From: Bacteroidales bacterium UBA5072
GTDB lineage: Bacteria > Bacteroidota > Bacteroidia > Bacteroidales > UBA10428
Direction: 5' to 3'
Assembly (NCBI GenBank): GCA_002415855.1
Contig: DIAS01000040.1
Location: 25,418-89,417, forward strand
Length of the DNA: 64,000 nt
Shown: one piece after another, positions 44,925-53,952 of the stretch
Layout of the letters: each line of letters begins with the position of its first letter
Numbering within the stretch: position 1 is the stretch's first letter
Notes under the pieces: model-generated
Databases searched by the model: none
The model's input: only the letters and a program-made list of their open reading frames with translations
What the model was told of the DNA's origin: nothing
Program-made: the position numbers and the translations under genes

Positions 44925-46058
44925 TTAGAACCTGGTCATCCAGGCCTCCGGAAAAATCTCCTCGCGTATACGTTTGAGCTCCTTCACGGCCATTTCCTTG
45001 TCACTGAAGGAAGCGAAGCTTACAGCGTGCAGATTGCCGATCTTTCCGAATTTCTCAGCATTGAATCCCTTATTCCTGAGCGATTTAACCAACTCATCCG
45101 CGTTGATTTCATCCCTGAAGCAACCGGCAACGATATAATACCGCAGCTCTTCGGCAGACTGAGTCTCATCCCCGGATTCCAGGGCTGGTGCCTCCCTGAA
45201 AATAATTGCCGTATCTGTGGCTGCGAGCCTCACAGAATCGGTCAGGTCCTGAAAGATGGAATCCATCATACCTGCCGGGACTTCCTCCTTTTCCTTAAAA
45301 AGCCCCCTGATTTTATCGCCAAGCACAAACCATGCAATTACTGCAGCATTGGCCAGTAAAACCAGGATCACCAGTTTCACCACAAGATTGGCAATGTTCA
45401 GGGACGATTTTTCAGGACGGGACTCACCTTCCACCTGATCTACTGCCGGTGAAGGTTCCGGCTCAGCAGGAGTCACTTCGGGCGTAGCAACAACAGGGAC
45501 TTCTTCCGGAATGGTAACGGGACTTTCCGGGACCGGCTCCTCTGAATTTTCCTTAAGATCATCCTGTGGTGTGACCGGAATGGGTTCTTCAACCTTTTTT
45601 TCAGGGGTCACAGGTTTATTTCGCGCAGCGGGGACTTTCCTGCCTGTACGTCTTGTCTCATTCTTCAGCTGCGAACGCTCTTCCTCGCTTGCTGTATCAG
45701 GAAGCTCCAGTTCAATTTCAGATGTTTTGTCGGGTACCCTGTCCTTGCCTTCACTTTCAAAAACAACCTTTCCGCTGCTGTCCTTTTCCAGCATGCCAAT
45801 ACCTTTGAGCTTATAACCCTTGCCGCTGTCGAGCAATTTTGTGACATTCAATACATAATCCGCAACCAGCTGACGGGCTGTTTCCAGTTCCACGCCCTCG
45901 GATTTGGCTATGGCTTCAATGAGTAATCCGTCGTTGTACCGAAGGAATTCATTAAACACTATGATCCTTGGGTCTTTTTGTTTGATAATAAAGGCGCCGA
46001 AATCTGGTATTATTACCCTGAGGTTGCTGTTTAACAAAGCGTTAATACTTTTCTCCAT
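44925..46058 (-). CDS. HU-like (CCDC81-type) and SPOR domain membrane protein
   Basis: A 377-residue protein. Residues about 1-120 hold two HU/IHF-like repeats (GAFIIKQKDPRIIVFNEFLRY and GKGYKLKGIGML), known in Bacteroidota as the prokaryotic CCDC81-like HU domain. A Pro/Glu-rich linker (about 120-215) leads to a transmembrane helix (LVVKLVILVLLANAAVIAWFV), and the C-terminus is a SPOR domain (YYIVAGCFRDEINADELV to the end) that binds denuded septal peptidoglycan. It may link a cytoplasmic partner to the cell-division wall. The start of the GH51 gene lies 30 bp downstream. Confidence 0.9.
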   Translation of the reverse strand: MEKSINALLNSNLRVIIPDFGAFIIKQKDPRIIVFNEFLRYNDGLLIEAIAKSEGVELETARQLVADYVLNVTKLLDSGKGYKLKGIGMLEKDSSGKVVFESEGKDRVPDKTSEIELELPDTASEEERSQLKNETRRTGRKVPAARNKPVTPEKKVEEPIPVTPQDDLKENSEEPVPESPVTIPEEVPVVATPEVTPAEPEPSPAVDQVEGESRPEKSSLNIANLVVKLVILVLLANAAVIAWFVLGDKIRGLFKEKEEVPAGMMDSIFQDLTDSVRLAATDTAIIFREAPALESGDETQSAEELRYYIVAGCFRDEINADELVKSLRNKGFNAEKFGKIGNLHAVSFASFSDKEMAVKELKRIREEIFPEAWMTRF

Positions 46059-46089
46059 GAGGTCGGAAGCAGTTTTTAATTAAAAATAG

Positions 46090-46116
46090 CAGGTGAAAGT
46101 TACAGGTTGAAAGTTA
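46090..46116. repeat. Tandem repeat CAGGT(T)GAAAGTTA, two copies
   Basis: CAGGTGAAAGTTA at 46090-46102 is followed directly by CAGGTTGAAAGTTA at 46103-46116. The unit is 13-14 bp, twice seven, and lies in the divergent region between the SPOR gene and the glucokinase gene. Confidence 0.7.
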
Positions 46117-46247
46117 AATCCAGTTCTAAATTACACCAAAATATTAATTTTAAAGGAATATATGAAAGGCAAAGTGTAAAAATTTTGGCTATAAATAAAA
46201 AGCGAATAAAATGGAGACCGGAATACCGGACTTTATTTTTTTGTTGC

Positions 46248-46256
46248 TATCTTGCA
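46248..46256 (+). promoter_or_regulatory. -7 promoter variant TATCTTGCA (glucokinase gene)
   Basis: TATCTTGCA lies 24 bp upstream of the ATG at 46281. The identical nonamer stands upstream of the PIG-L and M3 peptidase genes. No -33 TTTG is apparent here. Confidence 0.45.
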
Positions 46257-46280
46257 ATACCATACAGTAAACATGAACCT

Positions 46281-47036
46281 ATGAATTCGAAAAAAATCCT
46301 GGGCATTGACATCGGTGGTTCCGGCATCAAAGGTGCACCAGTTGATATCAAGACCGGCAAGCTACTGGAAGATAGATTCAGGGTACCAACGCCCGAACCT
46401 TCCACCCCTCAAAAGGTTGCCAAAGCCATAAAAGAACTGGTGAAGCATTTTAATTGGGATGGTCCCATCGGATGTGGATTCCCTGCTGTTGTGCAAAATG
46501 GTATGGTAAAAACGGCAGCCAACATTGATAAGTCATGGATCAATACCGATGCCAGAAAACTGTTCAAGGAGGCCACTAAACTTCCTGTTTGGGTTCTCAA
46601 TGATGCAGATGCTGCAGGATTGGCTGAGGTGAAACTGGGGGCAGGCGCAGGTTTCAAGGGGGCTATCGTGGTGCTTACCATTGGAACGGGTATCGGCTCC
46701 TCGCTGTTTATCAAAGGAAAATTGTACCCGAATACAGAATTCGGTCATGTTGAATTCAAAGGCATGGACGCAGAAGCTTATGCCTCTGACAACGCACGGA
46801 AGAAGGAAGAGCTGGATTGGGAAACATGGGGAAAAAGGCTGAACGAGTACCTTTCGCATATTGAATTCCTTTGCTGGCCCGAATTGATCATTATTGGCGG
46901 CGGCGCAAGCAAGAAACTTGATCTTTTCAAGGATCAGCTAAACCTGAAAGCCAAAGTGGTACCGGCAAAGTTCCTCAATGAAGCCGGGATTATCGGAGCT
47001 GCTATGGCAGCTAAGGTCAACATCAAGAAACATTAA
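46281..47036 (+). CDS. ppgK: ROK-family polyphosphate glucokinase-like protein
   Basis: A 251-residue cytoplasmic kinase. The N-terminus GIDIGGSGIKGAPVDIKTG and the RVPTPEPSTPQKVA segment are strikingly like actinobacterial polyphosphate glucokinases. The ATP/polyP phosphate region is LTIGTGIGSSLF (about residue 133), the catalytic Asp is in LNDADAAGLAE (about 109), and IIGGGASKK closes the fold. It would phosphorylate glucose using polyphosphate and/or ATP. The start at 46281 was chosen because it opens the conserved motif; upstream in-frame codons are A/T-rich leader. Convergent overlap with recR is 14 bp. Confidence 0.85.
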   Translation: MNSKKILGIDIGGSGIKGAPVDIKTGKLLEDRFRVPTPEPSTPQKVAKAIKELVKHFNWDGPIGCGFPAVVQNGMVKTAANIDKSWINTDARKLFKEATKLPVWVLNDADAAGLAEVKLGAGAGFKGAIVVLTIGTGIGSSLFIKGKLYPNTEFGHVEFKGMDAEAYASDNARKKEELDWETWGKRLNEYLSHIEFLCWPELIIIGGGASKKLDLFKDQLNLKAKVVPAKFLNEAGIIGAAMAAKVNIKKH

Positions 47037-47637
47037 AGGGGATCCTGTTCAGGATTGACCTGCCCAGGGTAATTTCATCGGTATATTCCAATTCATCACC
47101 GATTGATACTCCTCTTGCCAGCGTTGAGAACACAGGATTATACTGGCTCAGCCTGCGGAAGAGGTAAAAATTGGTAGTATCCCCTTCCATCGTTGCGCTT
47201 AAAGCAAGGATGATCTCTTTGATCCCGCCCTGCTTCAGGCGGTCCTCAAGACTGCCGATATTGAGGTCGGAGGGCCCCAGTCCGTCCATGGGAGAAATTA
47301 TGCCACCCAGTACATGGTAAACGCCCCTGTACTGTTGTGTATTCTCAATGATCATGACATCCTTGATGTTTTCCACAACGCAGATGGTGGTGTGATCACG
47401 CCGGTTATCGGCGCATACCGGACAGATATCCTCATCACAAATATTCCTGCATATCTTACAGAATCTTAACTCAGTACCCAGCTTAATAATGGTGGTCCCG
47501 AAAGCCTCCAGGGAAGCGCTGTCCTGCCTGAGCATGTGCAATACCAGGCGGAGTGCTGTTTTCTGCCCAATCCCGGGCAATGTGGCAAATTCATTGACTG
47601 CTGTTTCAAGCAGCTTCGAAGGAAAGTTTAAATTCAT
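47023..47637 (-). CDS. recR: Recombination protein RecR
   Basis: A 204-residue DNA-repair protein that works with RecF and RecO to load RecA on gapped DNA. The helix-hairpin-helix is LPGIGQKTALRLVLHML (about residues 19-35), the zinc finger CKICRNICDEDICPVC (about 57-72), and the Toprim domain starts ICVVENIKDV (about 82) with conserved acidic residues. The C-terminal Walker-B-like region is VSIGDELEYTDEIT. Length is standard. It stands alone on the minus strand, divergent from the symporter gene. Confidence 0.96.
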   Translation of the reverse strand: MNLNFPSKLLETAVNEFATLPGIGQKTALRLVLHMLRQDSASLEAFGTTIIKLGTELRFCKICRNICDEDICPVCADNRRDHTTICVVENIKDVMIIENTQQYRGVYHVLGGIISPMDGLGPSDLNIGSLEDRLKQGGIKEIILALSATMEGDTTNFYLFRRLSQYNPVFSTLARGVSIGDELEYTDEITLGRSILNRIPFNVS

Positions 47638-47782
47638 GACATGAATAATAATCTGTTAATCCGCTTTGACAGGACTTAATTACCCGATAAAACTTGCCAA
47701 AATTAATCTTTTATTCCTGCCTCTGTTTTTCACATGGTTTGTTTTTAGTATTCTTGCAATTAAAAGTACCAAATATTATAAA

Positions 47783-49312
47783 ATGAATCCCTGGATCTTA
47801 TTGCTCATCGTTGTTGTATACTTCAGCCTGTTGATTCTTATCTCCATTATTACCAGCCGGGGCGCCGATAATGCTTCCTTTTTCATTGGTAACCGAAAAT
47901 CCCCCTGGTTTCTTGTGGCGTTTGGCATGATCGGGGCATCTATTTCAGGTGTTACTTTTATTTCGGTTCCCGGAGAGGTCGGGGCAAGCGCTTTTTCATA
48001 CCTGCAGCTTGTTTTCGGCTATTTTGCAGGTTATATGATTATTGCCAATGTATTGCTGCCGTTGTATTACAGGATGAAGCTTTCTTCCATTTATGTGTAT
48101 CTCAACCATCGGCTGGGATTGCACAGTTATAAAACCGGGGCTTTCTATTTTCTGCTCTCCAGGGTTATCGGCTCTTCCTTCAGGTTGTACCTTGTTGCAC
48201 TGGTCATCGACAGTTTTATCCTGTCGAAGATGGGCATTCCCTTCTGGCTTACGGTGCTTATCACCATCGGGCTTATTTATGTGTACTCATTCAAAGGAGG
48301 TATCCGGACAATCGTTTACACCGACACCTTCCAGACTTTTTTTCTCATCCTCGGTGTTATTCTGTCGATTGTGCTGATCACCAAAGAGCTTCACCTTAAC
48401 CTGGCCGGTTTAATCAACAGCATCGGCTCCAGCCGCTATTCCGAGATCTTTGTCTGGGATTGGAGACCGGGTAATAACTTCTTCAAGCATTTTCTAAGTG
48501 GCATGTTTATTTGCATCGTCATGACCGGGCTCGATCAGGATATGATGCAAAAGAACCTGAGCTGCAGGAACATCCATGATGCAAAGAAGAATATGTACTG
48601 GATGAGTTCTTTGCTGGTTCTTGTCAATGTCCTGTTTCTGTCACTGGGTGCTTTGCTTTACCTTTATGCCAACTCAAAAGGAGTCATTGTGGAGAATTTC
48701 CACAACCCGGGTATTGTGCAGGACTGCCCGATCGGGCTTAAATATCCCGGTGTGGAGGGCATGCAGTGCAGTGGCACCGATCAGCTCTTCCCCTTCCTGG
48801 TTTTCAATTACCTGCCTCCTGTAGTGGGTTTCGTTTTTATCATGGGACTTCTGGCAGCAGCATATGCAAGCGCGGATTCTGCACTTACCGCGCTCACAAC
48901 TTCGTTCTGCATTGACTTCCTGGGTTTTAAAGAGGACAATCAGCGGATGCGTACACGGAATATGGTGCATGTCGGTTTTGCACTTCTTTTCTTCATTGCC
49001 ATCATCTTATTCAAGGTACTGAATAATGAAAGCGTCATCAACGCCCTGTTCAAAATAGCCGGGTATACTTACGGACCTTTGCTGGGGATGTTTTCATTCG
49101 GTATACTTACCCGTTACCAGATCAGGGATAGGATTGTACCGTATGTGTCGGTAATTGCACCGGTCCTCTGCTACTTTCTCGATAAGTACTCAGAACAGTT
49201 GTTCTGGGGATATAAGTTTGGATTTGAATTGCTGATTATTAACGGATTGATCGTATTTGCGGGACTTTATCTAACCCGGAGGAAGAAGATACATGGAACA
49301 AACATCGATTGA
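47783..49312 (+). CDS. Sodium:solute symporter (SSS family)
   Basis: A 509-residue membrane protein with about 13 hydrophobic helices. The SSS signature appears as SFFIGNRKSPWFLVAFGMIGASISG (TM2 region, quoted here for its GNR and GASISG parts), and the sodium-site helix includes AAAYASADSALTALTTSF (about residue 367). Family members import sugars, sialic acid, amino acids or carboxylates with Na+; Bacteroidota paralogs of this form are often near sugar genes, but nothing here identifies the substrate. The start at 47783 was chosen because the earlier in-frame region is a hydrophobic A/T-rich leader without conserved residues. Confidence 0.88.
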   Translation: MNPWILLLIVVVYFSLLILISIITSRGADNASFFIGNRKSPWFLVAFGMIGASISGVTFISVPGEVGASAFSYLQLVFGYFAGYMIIANVLLPLYYRMKLSSIYVYLNHRLGLHSYKTGAFYFLLSRVIGSSFRLYLVALVIDSFILSKMGIPFWLTVLITIGLIYVYSFKGGIRTIVYTDTFQTFFLILGVILSIVLITKELHLNLAGLINSIGSSRYSEIFVWDWRPGNNFFKHFLSGMFICIVMTGLDQDMMQKNLSCRNIHDAKKNMYWMSSLLVLVNVLFLSLGALLYLYANSKGVIVENFHNPGIVQDCPIGLKYPGVEGMQCSGTDQLFPFLVFNYLPPVVGFVFIMGLLAAAYASADSALTALTTSFCIDFLGFKEDNQRMRTRNMVHVGFALLFFIAIILFKVLNNESVINALFKIAGYTYGPLLGMFSFGILTRYQIRDRIVPYVSVIAPVLCYFLDKYSEQLFWGYKFGFELLIINGLIVFAGLYLTRRKKIHGTNID

Positions 49313-49323
49313 CAAGCCGGTTC

Positions 49324-51426
49324 TTATTTCAGCCCGCTGCGAACCAGCAAAGGTTCAATCGAGGCTTCCTGTCCCCTGAACCGTTTATAGAGTACCATCG
49401 GATCTTCGGTACCTCCGCGCGACAGAATATTTTCGCGGAATGATCTGGCGGTAGTCCTATCATATATTCCGTTCGCCAGAAAAAGTGAAAATGCATCGGC
49501 ATCAAGCACTTCGGCCCATTTATAACCATAATAGCCGGCAGCATAGCCTCCGCTGAAAATGTGGGCAAAACCCGTACTGAAATTGCATCCATCCACAGCC
49601 GGGAATATCTCAGTGGGGGCCATGGCTGCCTTTTCGATTTCAGCGACTGATGTATCCATTGAATCACGGAGCGTATGCCAGGCCATGTCGTCCAAACCAA
49701 AGCTGATTTGCCGGATGAACGCGTAACCGCTGTTATAATTTCTGCTCTTCAGCATATTCCCGAGCAATTCATCGGGAATCCTTTCCCCGGTTTCATAATG
49801 AACTGCCACCTGGTTGAGCCATTCCTTCTGCTCAGCCCAGTTTTCCATAATTTGCGACGGCAGTTCTACAAAATCGCGGTATACATTGGTACCGGCCAGG
49901 CTCTGGTAGGTACAATTGCTGAAAATGCTGTGCAATGCGTGACCAAATTCGTGCAGGAAGGTCCTGACCTCATCATAGGTCAGCAGGGATGGTTTCGATT
50001 CAGTGGGTTTGGTAAAATTGAGCACCAGTGAAACATGCGGCCGGGTATTCTGGTTCCCGAGTTTGTGCTGTTCCTGGTAGTTCGTCATCCAGGCTCCTCC
50101 CTGTTTGCTTTCGCGCGGGAAATAATCGATGTACAGCAAAGCCAGGAAAGAACCGTCTTCATCAAAAATCCTGTAGGTTTTTACCTCGGGGTTGTAAACC
50201 GGAATTGTGGTATCGGCCTGAAAAGTTATCCCGTAAAGTTTTCCGGCGAGGTTGAAAATACCTGCTTCCACATTTTCAAGCCGGAAATAAGGTTTTATCA
50301 TCTCATCCGTAAAGGAAAACTTTTCATTCTTCAGTTTCTCGGAAAAATAGGTCCAGTCCCACCGCTGAAGCGTAAAGTCAGCATCTGTTCTGCGGGCAAA
50401 AGCCTGGACTTCGGCATACTCCTTCAGAGCAGCAGGCTTTGATTCCCTGAGCAGATCAGCGAGAAACGAATTCACCCTGGCGGAGGATCCGGCCATCCTT
50501 TCTTCAAGAACATAATCGGCATAGGTTTGGTAGCCCAGAAGACTGGCCAATCTTTGCCTGAGGTTGACAATCTTCCGGATTATTTCCTGGTTGTCCTTGT
50601 CATTCAATTTAAAACACCGCGAGTTGTATGCACGGTATAACTCTTCACGAAGTTTACGGTTATCGGAAAACTTCATAAAGGGCTGGTAACTTGGGGCTTT
50701 CAGTGTAAACAACCAGCCGGTAAGGTTCCGGTCTTTGGCCTCCAAAGCTGCAGCTTCTATTACATAGTCGGGTAATCCTGCCAGATCATGCTCATCGGAA
50801 ATATTCAGCTGGTAGGCGTTGGTTTCATCGAGAAGGTTCTCCTCAAATTTCAAGGTGAGCGTGGAAAGCTCGGCGGTTACCTTCCTGAACTCACCCTTGG
50901 CTTCAGGGCTCAGGTTGGCTCCGTTCCTGACAAACCCCTTGTAGGTATCCTCGAGGAGCTTTGTCTGCTCCTGATCGAGCCCCAGTTTCTCACGTGCATC
51001 ATAAACAATCCTTACCCTTGCAAAAAGCCGTTCATCCAGGGTAATGTCATTATAATAGTCTGTAAGCATGGGTGAAACCTCCTGTGCTGTCTTCTGGATT
51101 GCTTTGTTTGTTTCTGCCGAATTGATATTGAAAAAGATCAGTTCGAGGCGTTTTAACTTATAATTCAGGAGCTCAAGTGCTTCAATTGTATTTTGAAAAG
51201 TGGCGGTCTCCAGTGCTTTGGATATCTTCTTAAGTCCTGCCCTGGCTTCCTCGATAGCAGCTTCAAAAGCAGGCTTATAATCTCCGGTGTCAATCCGGTC
51301 AAAAGGAACGGATTGCAGGGGTGTATTAAAGTCGATCATTAGCGGATTATCTGTTTTAACATTTTTTGATGAACACGAAATTAAGAATAACACTGAAATA
51401 GCCAGTGGTACAATTGCTCCTTTCAT
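49324..51426 (-). CDS. M3 family metallopeptidase (peptidyl-dipeptidase Dcp/oligopeptidase), lipoprotein
   Basis: A 700-residue zinc peptidase with lipobox LISC (about residue 18), so it is membrane-tethered and exported, unlike enterobacterial Dcp. The zinc motif is FLHEFGHALHSIF (about residue 500), and the third ligand Glu is in FVELPSQIMENW (about 530). The C-terminal His/Tyr substrate-binding region GFAHIFSGGYAAGYYGY is also conserved. It would trim dipeptides from the C-termini of oligopeptides. Its promoter is unusually clear, with a -33 TTTG and a TATCTTGCA -7 box. It is convergent with the symporter gene. Confidence 0.94.
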   Translation of the reverse strand: MKGAIVPLAISVLFLISCSSKNVKTDNPLMIDFNTPLQSVPFDRIDTGDYKPAFEAAIEEARAGLKKISKALETATFQNTIEALELLNYKLKRLELIFFNINSAETNKAIQKTAQEVSPMLTDYYNDITLDERLFARVRIVYDAREKLGLDQEQTKLLEDTYKGFVRNGANLSPEAKGEFRKVTAELSTLTLKFEENLLDETNAYQLNISDEHDLAGLPDYVIEAAALEAKDRNLTGWLFTLKAPSYQPFMKFSDNRKLREELYRAYNSRCFKLNDKDNQEIIRKIVNLRQRLASLLGYQTYADYVLEERMAGSSARVNSFLADLLRESKPAALKEYAEVQAFARRTDADFTLQRWDWTYFSEKLKNEKFSFTDEMIKPYFRLENVEAGIFNLAGKLYGITFQADTTIPVYNPEVKTYRIFDEDGSFLALLYIDYFPRESKQGGAWMTNYQEQHKLGNQNTRPHVSLVLNFTKPTESKPSLLTYDEVRTFLHEFGHALHSIFSNCTYQSLAGTNVYRDFVELPSQIMENWAEQKEWLNQVAVHYETGERIPDELLGNMLKSRNYNSGYAFIRQISFGLDDMAWHTLRDSMDTSVAEIEKAAMAPTEIFPAVDGCNFSTGFAHIFSGGYAAGYYGYKWAEVLDADAFSLFLANGIYDRTTARSFRENILSRGGTEDPMVLYKRFRGQEASIEPLLVRSGLK

Positions 51427-51447
51427 GATTCCGGGTATTAAAGAGCA

Positions 51448-51481
51448 TGCAAGATAACAGTTTGTCCCTTAGAAAAACAAA
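51448..51481 (-). promoter_or_regulatory. Promoter TTTG-N21-TATCTTGCA (M3 peptidase gene)
   Basis: On the minus strand TTTG (51481-51478) is followed after 21 bp by TATCTTGCA (51456-51448). The ATG at 51426 lies 21 bp downstream. This is the best two-box promoter in the window. Confidence 0.55.
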
Positions 51482-51608
51482 TACAATGCAATTATGTTGA
51501 CATGATTTTCGTCAGCCTTTCCGTTATTGCATGCGGGTTTAAGGGCTGATGGCAAATGTCATCCTCATTCGTTTCCTTTTTATCTATATTTACCAAAACA
51601 AATTGATC

Positions 51609-52622
51609 ATGAACAAGACCATTCTTCTCGGGCATGGCAGCGGAGGATTGATGACCAGCGATCTGATCAGGGATAACTTTGTTAAGCACTTCAACAACCC
51701 TCTTCTCAACGTACTGACCGATTCCGCAGTGACACAGATAGGCGAAACGACCGTGGCCTTTACCACCGACTCCTTTGTAGTGGATCCGGTCTTTTTTCCG
51801 GGTGGTGACATTGGTAAGCTGGCCGTTTGTGGTACCGTAAATGACCTGTCTGTTTCGGGTGCAAAACCTCTTTTTCTGAGCGCCGGATTCATACTGGAAG
51901 AAGGATTTCCACTGGATGATCTGGAAAGGATCGTCCACTCCATGGGGCAGGAAGCCCTGAAGGCCGGGGTTCAGATCATTACCGGCGACACCAAGGTGGT
52001 TAAAAAAGGTCAGTGCGACAAGATTTTCATCAATACAGCCGGGATAGGATTAATTGAAAAGCGATATGCGAGCATTTCCAGGGGTAAGCTCATCAGACCG
52101 GGAGACAAGATCATCGTTAACGGATACCTGGGTGATCATGAAATTGCCATCCTGTCGGCACGCGAAAACCTGATGTTTGAGGAACCCGTAATTTCCGATG
52201 TCACCTCGCTGAACGGACTGATTTCCTCCCTGCTGGAAACCGGGCTTGAAATCCGGTTTATGCGCGACATTACACGCGGCGGGCTTGCCACGATCCTGGC
52301 GGAGGTTGCCTCATCACTGAAACATGGTGTACTGATTGATGAGCAGTTGATCCCTGTCCGGGAACAGGTCAACGGTCTTTGCGAAATATATGGATTTAAT
52401 CCTTTGTACCTGGCCAATGAAGGGAAGGTTCTGATGATCGTTGCCCCTGAATCAGCCGAGCTTGCCATAAAAATGATGCAACGGTATGATACAGGTAAAG
52501 AAGCCCGGATGATCGGGACGATTACTTCGGATAATCCCGGCAAAGTATTGATGAAATCCGTGATCGGAGGTACAAGGATCATCGACAGGCTGGCAGGGGA
52601 ACAGCTTCCCAGAATTTGCTGA
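51609..52622 (+). CDS. hypE: [NiFe]-hydrogenase maturation protein HypE
   Basis: A 337-residue enzyme that dehydrates a carbamoyl group on its C-terminal cysteine to make the cyanide ligand of [NiFe] hydrogenase. The start LLGHGSGGLMTSDLI, the ATP-binding AIR-synthase-like fold (DVTSLNGLIS; RDITRGGLATILAEVA) and the C-terminal PRIC with the reactive Cys are all present, so it looks functional. ATG 51609 opens the conserved motif; the upstream in-frame start is less likely. TATATTTA at 51585-51592 is a near -7 box. hypA follows 20 bp downstream. HypC, HypD and HypF are not in the window. Confidence 0.96.
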   Translation: MNKTILLGHGSGGLMTSDLIRDNFVKHFNNPLLNVLTDSAVTQIGETTVAFTTDSFVVDPVFFPGGDIGKLAVCGTVNDLSVSGAKPLFLSAGFILEEGFPLDDLERIVHSMGQEALKAGVQIITGDTKVVKKGQCDKIFINTAGIGLIEKRYASISRGKLIRPGDKIIVNGYLGDHEIAILSARENLMFEEPVISDVTSLNGLISSLLETGLEIRFMRDITRGGLATILAEVASSLKHGVLIDEQLIPVREQVNGLCEIYGFNPLYLANEGKVLMIVAPESAELAIKMMQRYDTGKEARMIGTITSDNPGKVLMKSVIGGTRIIDRLAGEQLPRIC

Positions 52623-52642
52623 ACATTCTCAAGGTTTTACAC

Positions 52643-52981
52643 ATGCATGAATTTTCAATAGTGCAAGGTATTGTCGGGATAGCCCTCGAATCGGCACGCA
52701 AACATAATGCCGGACACATTTTTGCAGTAGAGGTAGAAGTCGGGCAAGCCTCCGGGGTCGAAAAAGAGGCCATGGAATTTGCCTGGGAGGCGGCCGGAAA
52801 GGGGACCATACTTGAAGGGGCCAGGCTTGTCCTTAAGGTGATACCGCTGCAGGTTGCCTGCCGTAATTGCCTAACGCCCTATCAGCCCGCTGAGCTTTTT
52901 GATCCCTGTCCGGTTTGCGGCGAGGTGAATCCGGAGGTTGTTGCAGGTAAGGAATTGCGGGTTGTTGCCATTGAGGTTTAA
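52643..52981 (+). CDS. hypA: Hydrogenase maturation nickel metallochaperone HypA
   Basis: A 112-residue nickel chaperone that delivers Ni2+ to the [NiFe]-hydrogenase precursor together with HypB. The N-terminal MHEFSIVQ contains the Ni-binding MHE. The zinc site has two CxxC pairs, CRNC (about residue 73) and CPVC (about 91). The ATG at 52643 is fixed by the need for MHE at the N-terminus. It sits between hypE and hypB in a tight plus-strand row. Confidence 0.96.
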   Translation: MHEFSIVQGIVGIALESARKHNAGHIFAVEVEVGQASGVEKEAMEFAWEAAGKGTILEGARLVLKVIPLQVACRNCLTPYQPAELFDPCPVCGEVNPEVVAGKELRVVAIEV

Positions 52982-53052
52982 CAATTGACTGAACTGATTA
53001 TAGCTGTTTTATATTACCTTTATCGTCAATTTGTTTTCAATACAGACTCACC

Positions 53053-53847
53053 ATGTGCGAGAATTGCGGATGCGGCGAAGGGGGACCAGGTTATACCCTG
53101 ATCAATCCGGCAGGAGAACCCCACCATGATCATGATCATGATCACCCTCACAGTCATGATCATGATCATACACACGGACACCTGCATACACATGAACATC
53201 AGCGAATCAGGATCGAAGCCGACGTGCTTCAGCAGAACAACCTGTTGGCACAGCGCAACCGGGGTTATTTTGAAGCCAGGAATATTCTGGCGCTAAACCT
53301 GGTCAGCTCTCCAGGTTCGGGAAAGACAACAATCCTGGAGCGCACCATTACCTTACTCCACGGGCTGCAGGTGTATGTAGTCGAAGGCGATCAGCAGACC
53401 TCCCTCGATGCTGACCGGATCCACGCGACCGGTGCACCCGTGATACAGGTGAATACCGGGAACGGATGTCACCTCGATGCAGAAATGGTGCATGCTGCCT
53501 TGAAGTCATTGCAGCCAAAAGATAAGGCCCTGCTGATCATCGAGAATGTGGGCAACCTGGTCTGCCCTGCACTGTTCGATCTGGGGGAGCAATACCGGAT
53601 CGTTATCATCAGCGTCACCGAAGGTGAGGACAAGCCGCTTAAATATCCAAACATGTTCCAGGGTTCGCAGCTTTGCCTGATCAACAAAACCGACCTGTTG
53701 CCCCATGTTGATTTTAGCGTGGAGAAACTAAAGACATATGCCCGCAGGGTAAATCCCGACCTGTTATTTTTTGAATTGTCAGCGAAAACCGGGGAAGGAT
53801 TTGGTGAGTGGGTAGCATGGATAAAGGAAGCACGGAGCTGGGAGTAG
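53053..53847 (+). CDS. hypB: Hydrogenase nickel-incorporation GTPase HypB, with His-rich nickel-storage N-terminus
   Basis: A 264-residue GTPase that drives nickel insertion into [NiFe] hydrogenase. The N-terminal CENCGCGEG offers the high-affinity nickel site. Residues about 22-50 are a His/Asp-rich stretch with more than a dozen His, as in Ni-storing HypB proteins. The G1 motif is SSPGSGKTT (about residue 82), the metal-dependent dimer site is NGCHLDAEMV (about 139) and the G4-like motif is INKTDLL. It completes the hypE-hypA-hypB set. A 203-bp gap with promoter and operators separates it from the sensory module. Confidence 0.96.
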   Translation: MCENCGCGEGGPGYTLINPAGEPHHDHDHDHPHSHDHDHTHGHLHTHEHQRIRIEADVLQQNNLLAQRNRGYFEARNILALNLVSSPGSGKTTILERTITLLHGLQVYVVEGDQQTSLDADRIHATGAPVIQVNTGNGCHLDAEMVHAALKSLQPKDKALLIIENVGNLVCPALFDLGEQYRIVIISVTEGEDKPLKYPNMFQGSQLCLINKTDLLPHVDFSVEKLKTYARRVNPDLLFFELSAKTGEGFGEWVAWIKEARSWE

Positions 53848-53865
53848 CAGCGACAGCATGAGCCT

Positions 53866-53879
53866 GCAACCCGCAACCC
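53866..53879. repeat. 7-bp tandem repeat GCAACCC
   Basis: GCAACCC occurs twice in direct succession (53866-53872, 53873-53879), followed by a related ACAAC. It lies just downstream of the hypB stop codon and shares the 7-bp period of the other intergenic repeats. Confidence 0.7.
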
Positions 53880-53952
53880 ACAACATGTTCAACCCAATTT
53901 CCCCTCGTCCCTAATTTAGAATCAATATATATTACCACAACGTAACATTTAC

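Noticed and set aside
51609..53847. hypEAB as maturation genes for the adjacent [FeFe] hydrogenase
   Set aside because: HypA, HypB and HypE act on [NiFe] hydrogenases; the [FeFe] H-cluster needs HydE, HydF and HydG, so adjacency is not proof of joint function.
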